Shown: one piece after another, positions 32,384 through 43,184 of the stretch | How the letters are laid out: each line of letters begins with the position of its first letter | Numbering within the stretch: the stretch's first letter is position 1 | From: Byssothecium circinans | Lineage: Eukaryota; Ascomycota; Dothideomycetes; Pleosporales; Massarinaceae | Direction of reading: 5' to 3' | Assembly: GCA_010015675.1 (NCBI GenBank) | Contig: ML977028.1 | Location: 148,304-212,303, forward strand | Length of the DNA stretch: 64,000 bases | Notes under the pieces: generated by a model | Told to the model about the DNA's origin: nothing | What the model saw: the letters and a program-made list of their open reading frames with translations, nothing else | Databases searched by the model: none | Translations under genes and position numbers: made by a program

Positions 32384-33659
32384 ATGCCGTTCGCGCAGCT
32401 GGTCATCGGGCCGCCCGGCTCCGGGAAGTCGACCTACTGCGATGGAATGCAGCAATTCATGACCGCCATCGAGCGCAAATGCTCCGTCGTGAACCTCGAC
32501 CCAGCAAACGACCACACATCATACGAGCCAGCTATAGACGTGAGAGACTTGGTGACGATAGACGAGATCATGGAGCAAGAATCACTAGGTCCAAACGGTG
32601 GCGTTCTATATGCGCTAGAAGAGCTGGAGCACAATTTCGAATGGCTAGCAGAGGGCTTGAAAGAGCTTGGAGGTCCGTGAAATGAAATGATCCACCTAGA
32701 ATGTGGAAAAGGAAGCTGAGATTGGTAGACGATTATGTATTATTCGACTGCCCCGGCCAAGTCGAGCTCTTCACACACCACTCGTCGCTGCGGAACATCT
32801 TCTTTCGCCTGCAAAAACTGGGGTACAGAGTACTCTCTCTCCTACCGCCCTGCTTGCCACCTGCTGACTCTTCCAGCTCGTAGTCGTGCATCTCACAGAC
32901 TCGATTGTGATATCAAGGCCTTCACTCTACGTTTCATCACTGCTACTTGCATTACGAAGCATGCTACAGATGGACCTGCCGCATCTGAATGTGCTCACCA
33001 AGATCGACAACCTGCGCGACCACGGCGATCTGCCGTTCAACCTGGACTTCTACACGGAGGTTCAAGACCTAAACTACCTCCTCCCTCACCTCGACAAGGA
33101 GCAGACTTCGGGCATACCCGGTCCTACGTCAGCACCCAAGCCAGATACAGAGAACATGGACGTGGACGCCGAAGACGATGACTACCAACCAACCTCCAAA
33201 TTCTCGGCGCTGAACAAAGCAATAGTCGAGATGGTAGAAGATTTCGCACTCGTGGGCTTCGAGACGCTTGCAGTGGAAGACAAGAGGAGCATGATGACGC
33301 TACTCCGGGCCATAGATCGAGCCGGCGGCTATGCATTTGGCGGAATTGAAGGCGCGAACGACACGGTGTGGCAAATGGCGATGCGGCAGGATGGCGTGAC
33401 CATGGATGCGCGAGATGTTCAGGAGAGATGGCTGGACCGAAGAGATGAGCTGGATGAGGAAGAGCGAAAAGCGTGGGAAGCCGAGAGCAAGGAAATGGCT
33501 GACACGCCGAAGCCGAGCGTCACTGTGGAGAAGCCAACGCCTAGTCGAACGAGCAAGCCAGCTTCGGGGGATGACGACATGGACGATTTGGAGGAGATGC
33601 GAAAGTTTATGGAGGGAAAGGAGGATAGCGGCATCAGCGTTGTGAGAAAGCAGGCTTGA
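32384..33659 (+). CDS. GPN2: GPN-loop GTPase 2
   Basis: Exons 32384-32672, 32729-32829 and 32877-33659 give 390 aa. The introns are 56 nt (GTCCGT..TAG) and 47 nt (GTACTC..CAG). The P-loop GPPGSGKSTYCDG follows the MPFAQLVI start diagnostic of GPN2; GPN1 and GPN3 differ. The Gly-Pro-Asn loop is in ESLGPNGGVLYALEEL, the switch is LFDCPGQVELFTHH, and the guanine-specificity motif is NVLTKIDNL. GPN GTPases act with Npa3/GPN1 and GPN3 in cytoplasmic assembly and nuclear import of RNA polymerase II and III. The C-terminus is acidic with low-complexity Pro/Thr/Lys. All catalytic motifs are intact. Confidence 0.93.
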
Positions 33660-34400
33660 CGTTTTCAGCTTGAAAGACCCTTGGCCACAGAAGCCTTCTA
33701 ACACCCGATTTGCGTCGAAGGTCAAGTGCACTGGCGTCCTCACCGAGGGAGAAGGATATCCAGGAATTGAATCGAGTTAACTCATCCGTAGTGTCGCTGG
33801 CTCGGACAGCATCTGGTGCGCTGCGAGCAGTCCTCTACTTCGTTTTGAAGCACTCTCAAAAGATGGAAATTGACCAGGAAGATTGCTACGGCTTCTAGTA
33901 TCGGCACACTCACCACCCTATGAAATACAGGCGCGGTACAAAAGGCGCCATAGTTTAAAGCGGTCACCCTCAAATCACTTGGTCTGTTTTCAGATTTTGG
34001 TGTTCCTACGCTAGCACGAGATTAGAGATGGCCAGCCATCTCCCCGCGTAGGTCAATATGAAAGTAATTTTGAACCTTTTAGTAGGACTGTCCAAGTGCT
34101 GGAGATGTGCCGGATACACCCTCCGTTCTTTTCCCCGCTCAAGTCCCATGGGGTAATTGTAAAGGTGCGTGCTAGTAACAGGTACGCAGGGCAGGCTTCC
34201 CCACATTCCGAAGCCTACAAGGACAAGGCCTGCGGCATTACGATCTCGATAATCTTGCATGAGGGTCCGTGGATGCGATCTATGCGGCTATATGTACTGT
34301 ACCCTTGATTTGAAAATAGTATATAAGGTGATTGCTGGATCTCGGGTGCAATGTAGACACCGTCCTGCAACGAAGGGTAATCGAGTATTAGTGTCGAGGA
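33660..34400. other. intergenic between GPN2 and GH55 relic
   Basis: Nothing coding is supported. The right end should hold the old promoter of the GH55 gene; a TATATAAGG sequence occurs about 80 bp upstream of its ATG at 34401. Confidence 0.5.
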
Positions 34401-37004
34401 ATGTGGTTCCTATTAACAAATCTGGCGTTTGCGCTTGTAGCCAGCTGTGCTGCTGCGAGTCCTAAATCTAATGATGGCTACATGTATGTAGCATTGCCCT
34501 TTTCGTTCATGCAATTGGACTGATAACATGCAGCTCAAAAGACCCTTTTCACAAGAATGCCGAATGTGCACCGCTTGCTCCTGGAAACTCACCACCATCA
34601 CAGTACTGGCTTGAGGGAATCGAGCATAATGGACAGTCATCGTACCTCAAGGGGTCTCTGAAGGCTAGTTATACGGTATTTCGGCATGTGGTCAAAGACT
34701 TCGGGGCGGATAACACGGGCAAAACGGATGCAACAGCAGCGATTCAAAAGGCCATTACCAGTATGTATCGAACTTTTGGCAGAACTGCTACGACTAACTC
34801 TGATATTTGAACACCAGATGGTGCAGGGAACACAGACCGCGCCTCCGGCACTCTCGGACACACCAGCCAACCCGCCTTCGTCTACCTCCCCAGCGGCACC
34901 TATCTCATCTCCAAAACCCTCCAACTTTACGTCTGTACGATCATCATCGGCGACCCCACGAATCCGCCTGTGCTCAAGGCCGCTGCGACTTTCACCGGAA
35001 ATGCCATGGTCAATGGGCGGGATCCCAAACACCCATCGCTTGGGATGTTTTACGCTGGGATGTGGAATATAGTCTTCGACACCACGAGCGTGGCCTCGTC
35101 GAAAGGCTTTGCCGCTGTTGATTGGACGGTTAGTCAGGCGACGCAGATTAACAACTTGAGGTTCCAGATGCCGCGTGGGAGTAATCACACGGGAGTCACG
35201 TGTCAGAATACGTTTTATTCGAACTTGATTGTGGTGGGTACCCTTATTACCATGAAATTATGGAAACTGATCGCAGCACCAGAACGATCTTGTCTTCGAA
35301 GGCGGCGCGTACGGCATCAACTTCCCCAACGGCATCCAGTGGGCCATGAAGAACATCACAGTCCGCGGGACGAAAGTCGGTATCAAGACCACCGGCGCTC
35401 ACATTATCGTTCAAAACAGCGATTTCCGCGACTGCACAATTGCCATCGATGCCACCGCAGCCCAAGCCTCCTTCACCGTTCTCGACTCGACTGCGACAAA
35501 CGTAGATACTTTCCTCCTCGCCGCTGACGCCAAAGGCGTTTCAACCAACAATCTCATCCTGGAGAATATCAAGAATGCGGGAAAGACTGTGGTTGTGGGA
35601 AGCAGTACTGTGGTCCAAGGCAATGTAGTTGGTCAGTGGGTGAGGGGGCTTATTGCAAGTACTTTTCAACCCCGAGAGGGACGAACAATGCTAACAACAA
35701 TGTTTCCACCCCAGTCCACCGGTGCCCAAGCAAGCTACCAAAATGGAAAAATCCTCTCCAACCCCCGACCAGCGCCCCTCCTCGTAAACGACAAATACTT
35801 CACCATGCAACAGCCCACCTACGAAGAATACCCCCTCGCCTCCTTCCTCAACATCAAATCCGTGCCCGACCTCGCAGTCCACGGCGACGGCACCACAGAC
35901 GACACCAAGAACATCAACGCTATCCTACAGCAGTACGCCGGGTGCAAAATCATCTATTTCCCTGCTGGCACATATATCGTGTCCGACACGATTCTCATTC
36001 CCCCGGGTTCGAGAATCACAGGTGATGCATGGGCCTCTACGATTAGCGCTATAGGAAAGACATTCGCCGATGCGAAGAACCTAGTTGCAATGGTAAAAGT
36101 AGGGGAGAGAGGGAGCGTCGGCGTCGCACAAATCAGCGATCTCCTGCTCACAACCGCCGATATACTTCCAGGCTGTAAACTCGTTCGTAACCTCTTTCCT
36201 CCCTCCCCAACACCGCCACACTAACCCAACTCCTATCACCCACTGACGCCCCCCAACTCGAAATCAACATATCCCACCCCACCCCCGGCGCCGTCGCCCT
36301 CTTCAACACCCACTTCCGCATCGGCGGCGGCGTCGGCTCCCGTGTCCGCACCGCCTGCACGGGCTCGCAATCCACCTGCCTCGCCGCCTGGGGCCTTCTA
36401 CACCCAACATCCACCTCCTCGGCGTACATCGAGAACATGTGGGGCTGGACCGCGGACCACGACCTCGACGGCAGCATCACGCGGAACATCGCCTCAGGGC
36501 GCGGGGCGCTCGTCGAAGCCACGCAAGGCACCTGGATGATCGGCACGTCGATGGAATACCACGTCCTCTACCACTACAACTTCCAGGGCGCGGCGAACGT
36601 CTTCACCGCGCTGCAGCAGACGGAAATGCCGTACTGGCAAGGCGTTGTCCCGGGGACATTGGCGCCGTGGCCATGGACACAGACGCGCTGATCCAAAGCG
36701 ACCCTGCGTTTACGCACTGCGGGACTGGCGATGCGTTCTGTCGGATGGCGTGGATGGAAATCATCCACGACTCGAGGGAGCTTGTGTTGTACAGCGCGTC
36801 GGATCTTGCGTTTCTCTTTAGCCAGGGCACGGGCACGCAGATGAATGCGGTTGATGTGAGGGGGAACGAGGGGGTGAGGTTGTATGCGACGAATTTGCTG
36901 AATTTCCGGAATGTGGTTACGGAGGGGGGAGGGTGGTGGTGCAGAGGGGTAATGGGAGTAAGGCGCTTTTTGCTATGGATAGTGTGGCGGGGTATTTTGT
37001 GTGA
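34401..37004 (+). pseudogene. GH55 exo-beta-1,3-glucanase-like, decayed
   Basis: Exons 34401-34483, 34534-34760, 34818-35233, 35283-35639, 35715-36182 and 36257 onward encode a signal peptide (MWFLLTNLAFALVASCAAAS) and two pectate-lyase-like beta-helix halves. Typical pieces are VKDFGADNTGKTDATAAIQK, AVHGDGTTDDTKNINAILQQ and FRIGGGVGSRVRTACTG; the family is GH55, extracellular beta-1,3-glucan hydrolases. Three defects are seen. The intron 36183-36256 ends in CAA where CAG is needed, with branch CTGAC intact. The frame changes at 36675-36683. It changes again at the G6 run 36924-36929, after which QRGNGSKALFAMDSVAGYFV finishes the family end. The first five exon joins are clean. I judge it a recent pseudogene; base-call errors could explain the indels but not the splice site so easily. 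Confidence 0.8.
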
Positions 37005-37558
37005 TGGGGATGGGGGGTGGGGGGGATGAGGGGGGTTGTGGGTGGGTGTATATGGATTCCTTCGGGTAAAGGTATGTACTTGTGTATTTGTGTATCTGTT
37101 ATTAGCGGCGTTTAAGGGAGATGGCTGTTGGTTTTTCTTTGGTTCTGAGTGGGAGGGAGTGGTTACAGGTTACCTGAGTACCCCATTTCTTCATATCTAG
37201 TCGTTGGGGTTTCCACTAAGGTTGGACTACATACCATAGGTACTGTGTCGATATCACGGCACCTAGGTTATACAGGCTAGAAAACACAAAAGCTTGCGGT
37301 TCACTTCTGTGCTGATTGCAGTATTTGTTATTTTCTCCCCCCTACCCTTCTTATTTACAGTGAAAGCCAAAAGGCAGCGGTCCGTGCGTCCCCTGACAAC
37401 GTGTACAGGACGCGCCAAAGTTTCCACCCCGCCCACTCCACTCAACCCACCCTCCTCAATTTTGGCCACAATCTTTCATTACTAGCGAAACTTTCCTTTT
37501 TTTTTTTTTTTTTTGGAACTACTTTTCCGCGCTCAAGGCAAAAATATCCATCGCAATA
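37005..37558. other. intergenic, T18 tract before CHMP7-like gene
   Basis: No gene. An 18-base T run at 37497-37514 lies about 45 bp upstream of the next ATG, a usual place for a pyrimidine-rich core promoter in filamentous fungi. Confidence 0.6.
37497..37514. repeat. T18 tract in core promoter
   Basis: Eighteen T in a row lie 44 bp upstream of the CHMP7-like start codon. Pyrimidine tracts here often set transcription start in filamentous ascomycetes, an inference from position. Confidence 0.6.
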
Positions 37559-39278
37559 ATGAAGAAGCGAAAGCTCCAGGGCGCCGATGACGATGGTGCG
37601 GATGCCGACGCTAGCCTTATCGATAACCACCTGCCGAAGCGCATCATGGGCCGCCGCGTCACGAAACACCAGAGAGTCAACACCAACACCGCCAACGCGA
37701 ACGCGAACGCCAACGCCAGCGCGATGACGGAGTTGGTGCCGTTTATTTTGACCCATGAGGAAGCATTTCAGAGGTACGTGGCATGACCTTTTCCCATCTC
37801 CTCTGTCGTTCGAGTTACTGGAGATACAGGACGGAGAGGAAAGCGTAGCGAACTGTGAATGAGATGTTAATGAATGCAAAATATATAGTCGCGCCCGCCT
37901 CGCATCCCTCTACGCCGATTTCAGCGCCCAACTCAACACCAACCCAGAAGGCTACCAGGCCAACCTCGCCGTCTGGCGCAACGCCCTCGCGCACGCCACG
38001 CGCGCCGGTGTCGTCCCCGCCCCAGGGTCCACACGGAGTCGTCTCACGCTGACGGCGAATAATGACCTCGCGCGAGCACTGCAACACAGTGAACATGGGA
38101 CGCCGACATGTCTCCCCGCCGTGCTGCAGGATGCGATTCGAAGGAAGGATTTCGTGGCCCTGAGAGAGTGGCAGACGGCGCGGGAAAGCATATATAGGAA
38201 ACGCTGGGTGCCGTCGCTGCGGGACGTGGTGCGCTGGGGCGCGGGGTTGGTGTTGGGAGAGGGGACGACGGGACAGGTTCCTGTGGGCACGTTTGTGGTG
38301 GTGAGGAATGTTGAGGAGGCGGGGGAGGAGGTGTTGAAGCAGTGGAGACGGGTACTGCATACATCGACAGCCGACCGGGTACTTTCGCGGACTGCTTTCA
38401 TGAAGCGGTTTAAGCAGGTGTTTGGGTCCGAGAGGGCGTTGGAGTTCACGGGGCTTGATTTGGATGTGTTGCTTACGCATTTGGCGCGGGATCGGAACGC
38501 GTTGGTTTTCGACGCCGAGACGGTCAAGTTCAAGGCGGAGACGGAATCGGCGCCGACGCCTATTACGATGGAGGAAAGGACGATGGCGAGTCTGCGCGAT
38601 TCGGTCGTGAGGGTGAATGCGCAGCTTCCGCTTCTGCAGGGGAAGATTGAGTCGTGCGGCGCGGCGGCGAGGGAAGCTGTGAAGGCGAAGCAGATGATAA
38701 GGGCGAAGACTGCGCTGCGCTCGAAGAAATTGGCGGAGTCGGCGCTGGTGCATCAATCGTCGCTTGCGCTGCAGCTCGAAGAAGCGTTGATGAAACTGCA
38801 GGAAGCTGCCGACCAGGTCGAAATCGTGGAAGCTATGAAAGCCGGGGCGGAGGCGATGAAGGCTCTGCATGAAAAAGTCGGGGGCGTGGAAGGCGTGCAG
38901 AAGGTCGTTGATGATGTGCATGAGCAAATCTCTACCGTCGATGAAGTTACTAGCATTATCAATGAGTCTGCGACGCCGGTGGACGAGGGCGAGATTGACG
39001 ACGAGTTTGAGGAGATGGAGAAGGTGGAGAGGGAGAAGAGGGAGGCGGAGGAAGCGGCGAAGACGGCGGCGAGGCTTGCGGAGCTGGAGGAGGTGGAGAA
39101 CGCGAGGAGGGAGAAGGAGAGGGAGGAGGAGAGGGTTAGGGATGAGGATAGGATGGTGGAGGCGGGGATTGGGGATGCGGAGGTTAGTTTTTCGCAGCTT
39201 TCTGTGTCGCCGGATCAGGAGGTGGAGGGGGAGGGGGAGAGGGAGAGGGAGAGGGAGAAGATGCCTGTGCCGGCGTAG
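37559..39278 (+). CDS. CHMP7-like ESCRT-III protein
   Basis: Exons 37559-37773 and 37889-39278 join over a 115-nt intron to give 534 aa. The first half is the winged-helix-like region of CHMP7 relatives (LPAVLQDAIRRKDFVALREW, GTFVVVRNVEEAGEEVLKQW, LTHLARDRNALVFD). The second half is a Snf7/ESCRT-III helical core: MASLRDSVVRVNAQLPLLQGKIE, AAREAVKAKQMIRAKTALRS, then EVTSIINES..DEGEIDDEFEEM, the acidic late helix. Fungal CHMP7 works with the LEM protein Heh1/Src1 at the nuclear envelope in pore surveillance and sealing. The C-terminus is a long Glu/Arg coiled segment and Gly/Glu repeats. A poly-Asn/Ala tract (ANANANANASA) lies in the N-terminal leader. Confidence 0.85.
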
Positions 39279-39723
39279 AGGGTATGATGAGCCATGGGAC
39301 GGCGTGGGACTGTGTATGTGTTCGAATATGGATTTGACGGATGTTGATATAGCGGGCATGGAATTGGATGCATTGGGGCGGCGTTTTGCTTATGGGTAAA
39401 CTATCTTTCTTGCATAGCGAATATCATCCTGTAACCATGCTACATCTAGATACTTCTCCCATACACATTGACATGAAGAACCAGCCATCACATCCGACAC
39501 CTGATGTCAACCGGTCCGAGCCGAGTCGGACGTGCAAGGATGCATCCCGCCGACCTCGCACACTAAACCCTATCCGACACCCGCTACGCCAAGCCCTCGA
39601 ACCTCACCTCCACCATCTCCCACTCTCCCACCATCAATTGCCCACCCACGACCTCCTTCCCGGAGCCCTACCCCCCACCCTACCACTCTCCACTCCACCG
39701 ACGCCCACACGCACGCACGCGCA
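39279..39723. other. intergenic, no gene seen
   Basis: Between the CHMP7-like and complex I genes, C-rich sequence (about 39600-39720) fills the leader of the latter. Nothing else is supported. Confidence 0.5.
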
Positions 39724-40252
39724 ATGCCCCCCCTCACCCTCCGCGCCACGGCGCGCACCACCACCGCGGCCACGGCCCTCAAACACCATCGCCTCCGCCC
39801 CGCCTGCGCGCGACCTTTCTCGCAGTCCCCGGCCCCCCGCAGCGCCGGCCACGGCGGCAGCCACGAGTCCCGCTACGACGAACCCTCCGGCTGGCTGTTC
39901 GGCGTCAAGCCCGGTGAGAAGTACCAGAAAGAGGGGTGGGAGGGGATCTGGTATTGGGGGTTCTATGGGAGTTTTGCGCTGGCGACGGTGGCGTATGCGT
40001 TTAAGCCTGATACTAGGTTAGTTTATTTTTGGGTTTTGTTTTGGGGGTGGGGAGATGGGAGGGGGATGGGGAGGGGAAGAGGGGGGAAGGGGGGATGGTT
40101 GGGATGGAGAGTGGGATAGTTGGGAAGAATGAAGAAAGAGAATCCGTGCTGACATTGATTACAGCATCCAGACATGGGCTCTCGAGGAGGCGCGCCGACG
40201 GTTGGAAGCAGAGGGCATCTTGGAGGATCCGGACACGAAGCCGAAGGAATAG
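39724..40252 (+). CDS. complex I ESSS subunit (NDUFB11-like)
   Basis: Exons 39724-40016 and 40165-40252 flank a 148-nt intron (GTTAGT..CAG) and yield 126 aa. A mitochondrial targeting sequence rich in Arg, Ala and Thr (MPPLTLRATARTTTAATALK, then RPFSQSP) precedes SHESRYDEPSGWLFG and EGWEGIWYWGFYGSFALATV, the single membrane helix of the ESSS subunit. It continues PDTSIQTWALEEARRRLEAE and ends GILEDPDTKPKE. The protein is an accessory subunit of the membrane arm of NADH:ubiquinone oxidoreductase in the inner mitochondrial membrane. Length and the WALEEAR block are as in other fungi. Confidence 0.88.
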
Positions 40253-42020
40253 ATGCGCGATTATAGCGGCGCGATTATAGCGGCGATGGCTCGATTGGCC
40301 TGGTGATGGAGACTTTGACGTTCGGGATGGATTCCATCGGATGGGATCGGAGTCGCATGGACCGGACTGTACATACATACATACATACATGATCACGGCA
40401 AGACGAGCAGTGGCGGATCGGATGTTTTTCCCTTTGTATCCTTCGATAGAGTCGGTCTGTGATGTGAGGCTTTAGCAATGGAATCCCCCCCCTCCTTTTT
40501 TTCAACTGAGGATTTGTCGAGTGGATGTATGGGTTGGGATGTGATGTGATGTGATGTGCTGTGCAGCACCACAGAATGGGGCTTTTGGGGCGGGTATGGA
40601 GAGGATTAGGTTAATAGGGTGCTTTTGAGTCGGGGAATGCGGATTCGGCTGCGAACCGTAACAAGATCTATTGGATGGAAGCATGCAGTGGATAGCCAAT
40701 CTGGAGGGAAACTGTATCAGCTATCTGGACCTTAAGGGTGATGCCAGGCCAAGCAGAATTCTGGCTGCGCTGCCCGAGATCTTAGTTCCGACTTTCCGAA
40801 AGTAAGTCCAGCCACCACTGCAATAACCAATTGTCCTGGGGCCTTTTTCACGAGGTCTTCTGGCCAGCTGTACTCGTATTCTTCGATAAATTCCTCTTCC
40901 TTTCCTTTTCCCCGCGGTTTGTCCGTTGGAACAACACCCACCGAAACTTAATTACCAGGTTGCAAACCCACTGGAGAGGTCCTCATGCTGTACAAAAGAG
41001 TTTACGGTGGGATTTTCCCTTGTTTCCAAGGTTCCTCTTCTGGCAACCTGGGTAGTGTGTGCAGGACAGGACCAGAAAGATTGAACATTTGGAAGATTAA
41101 GACCGTACCGTTTCTCACGTCACATCTTCCGAACTGTGACCTCACATGCTAATTGACCGCAATTATATATAGTCCAAAATCTACGAACGCTCCCTATAAG
41201 AACACGGCTGGGTCGGCAAAAACGGTCCAGCAGACGTGACTCTCTTCCAACGACTTCGCCTTCGACAGAAGTAAGATCTACGGGAGATCCCAGAAGAAAA
41301 GCATAGAAAGTATCCGCGAGGTGGATCAATCGCGTCCGGCTACCATATCATCGGCTTCACTTACTACCATACCTCGCTCATCCCGCAACCTAACACTAAA
41401 AATGGAGAAGAGGACGAGGAAGATCAAATGATGAAGATGCCACGGAGACCGGCGGCTATCGCGTGTATGCCGCGGGAGCTGCAGCTACTGAGACGGTGTT
41501 CTAGGGGAGCGGGGGTGCTGGGAATGGGGGGAGGGCGAGTGTTAATGTGGATGTTGATGTTGATGGTATCTTGGCGGATATGGAGAAGATGTGTGTTAGT
41601 AAGGGGATTGGTTCGCGGGGAGCGAATATGAGTGTCGTGGCTTCTAAAGATGGAAGGGGGAAGCGACTACTGTCGCTGTGATGGGATAGTAAGGATGATT
41701 GGGAAAGAGCGGTTGTTTGGGCTTCGCAATGAGGAAAGGGCATGTATGGAAGGAGTGATCGTGTGGATGACGTTTTTCTTGTGGTTTGTTGCGGGCTTGA
41801 GCCTTCTCTTCTCTTACACTCTTACTCTTGTCAACAACATTGAACATTCTTCACACGCAGACATCACACGCATACATACATTTGTACCCATCCAATATCT
41901 CGTTACGATACCACCCTTTCGCTCACCACGCCATCTCCTCCCCTCTCCCAACGACACATACATCTCAATCGCTCCCCCTCCCCCCATCTCCATCACTCCG
42001 AAACAGACACAGACACAGCC
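40253..42020. other. intergenic with possible relic frames
   Basis: A 14-bp exact tandem duplication GCGATTATAGCGGC occurs at 40257-40284, just after the complex I stop, and TACA tetranucleotide repeats at about 40370-40390. Frames at 40732-40941 (minus) and 41400-41640 (plus) have protein-like stretches but no ATG-led ORF or splice plan that I can defend. C-rich sequence near 41960 lies in the leader of the next gene. Confidence 0.4.
40257..40284. repeat. 14-bp exact tandem duplication
   Basis: GCGATTATAGCGGC at 40257-40270 is repeated exactly at 40271-40284, starting 5 bp after the complex I subunit stop codon. Being identical, it is probably a recent slippage event in the 3' untranslated region. 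Confidence 0.75.
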
Positions 42021-42976
42021 ATGGACAAACCCACAGACGAAAACCTGGACACATCTAAATCCCACGCCGGAGGAACGTACACAAAAGCCCAAATAGGCGG
42101 CCTCGTAGCAGTCCTCGGCATCGCCCTCAGCATCGTCCTCGCAATCCTGATCCGCCTCGGATTAAACCTTTGGCATAATACACGTCGACCTGTAGGCGCC
42201 AATATGTGGATTGAATTGACATCGTCGTCCACGTCCACGTCTAACGTTACGGTTACGATGGCGCCGACGGCCATGCCTCTAGCGCTGACGGAAGGCACGA
42301 CGCATGGGACTGGGACGCTTGAGACGACTTCGTCGACTGGTGTCATGGAGACATCATGGGACAATATGCCACTTGACTTCACGGGAGCGATGGATACCAC
42401 ACCTCTCACATGCACGCATACATCTCCATCTCCATCCAACCGCACGCCCACCACCGCAGCCCCTACCTCAACCTCCACACCATCCCTCACGCCTTCCCAC
42501 CCAACACTAACGCCCCTCACCCCAATGCAGGAAGAAAACTGCATCGCCAACATCATCATGTACCACCACACTCTCCGCTGCAACCTCCGCATACACGACA
42601 AGAGTGACTTCAACAAGGGCACTTTTATCGCGGGTATTGCGTACGGGGGATTGTGCGGCGGGTTGGCGAGTTTTCTATCGCAGGAGTGCCCAAGGGAATT
42701 CCACTGCGGGGTTGTCGTCAGTGGCATGGATGTGCCGGATGGGGTGGACATGGAGTTTGTGAAGTGTTTCTGCTTGGGTCGGATCGGGAAGCTTTATCGG
42801 TGTGGTATGTTTTCATTTTTCATTTTCTTTCTTCCTTTTTGGGGGGAGAGGAAGGAGAGAGATGGTGGAGGTGATGTGACTGACTGACTGAGACTAACGT
42901 GTGTGTGTGCACAGATGCTGATATGTTCTTGGACATGGTGGAGCAGATACCGGTGGTGAAGTTCGGGGGGCTTTGA
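42021..42976 (+). CDS. one-pass membrane protein, Cys-rich C-terminal domain
   Basis: Exons 42021-42804 and 42915-42976 join over a 110-nt intron (GTATGT..CAG) giving 281 aa. A hydrophilic N-tail of about 25 residues (SKSHAGGTYTKAQIGG) precedes one strong membrane helix (GLVAVLGIALSIVLAILIRL). A Ser/Thr-rich, probably O-glycosylated stalk of about 120 residues follows. The C-terminal 100 residues form a compact Cys-rich domain (ENCIANIIMYHHTLRCNLR, GLCGGLASFLSQECPREFHC, VKCFCLGRIGKLYRC). I do not recognise it. The plan suggests a cell-surface or wall-facing protein with disulfides, but topology is inferred. Confidence 0.65.
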
Positions 42977-43184
42977 GGATGCGTTGTCGTTTTAATTGGG
43001 ACTAAAGCGCTCATTTTTTCTTTTCACTGGAGAGTGGGTTTTACACAACAGCTAGGCTAGACTGGTTACCCGCATATCAAAAACAAGTCTCCATCCACAT
43101 ATCCAAAGTGCACTTGCACGCCCCTCCAGCCATTTCTCACACTCCCTTCTATCACACAAAATTCAAAAAACAAAAACAAAACGA

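Noticed and set aside
35640..35714. continuous coding through the fourth GH55 intron
   Set aside because: The stretch is open and a multiple of three, but has a GTGAGG donor, GCTAAC branch and CAG acceptor, and GH55 proteins lack the extra residues.
37815..39359. 514-codon minus-strand frame opposite the CHMP7-like gene
   Set aside because: It is a His/Arg/Leu-rich shadow of a GC-rich coding region; the plus-strand protein has clear ESCRT-III features.
40732..40941. minus-strand frame with a hydrophobic end
   Set aside because: No ATG context, splice plan or neighbour makes this a defensible gene.
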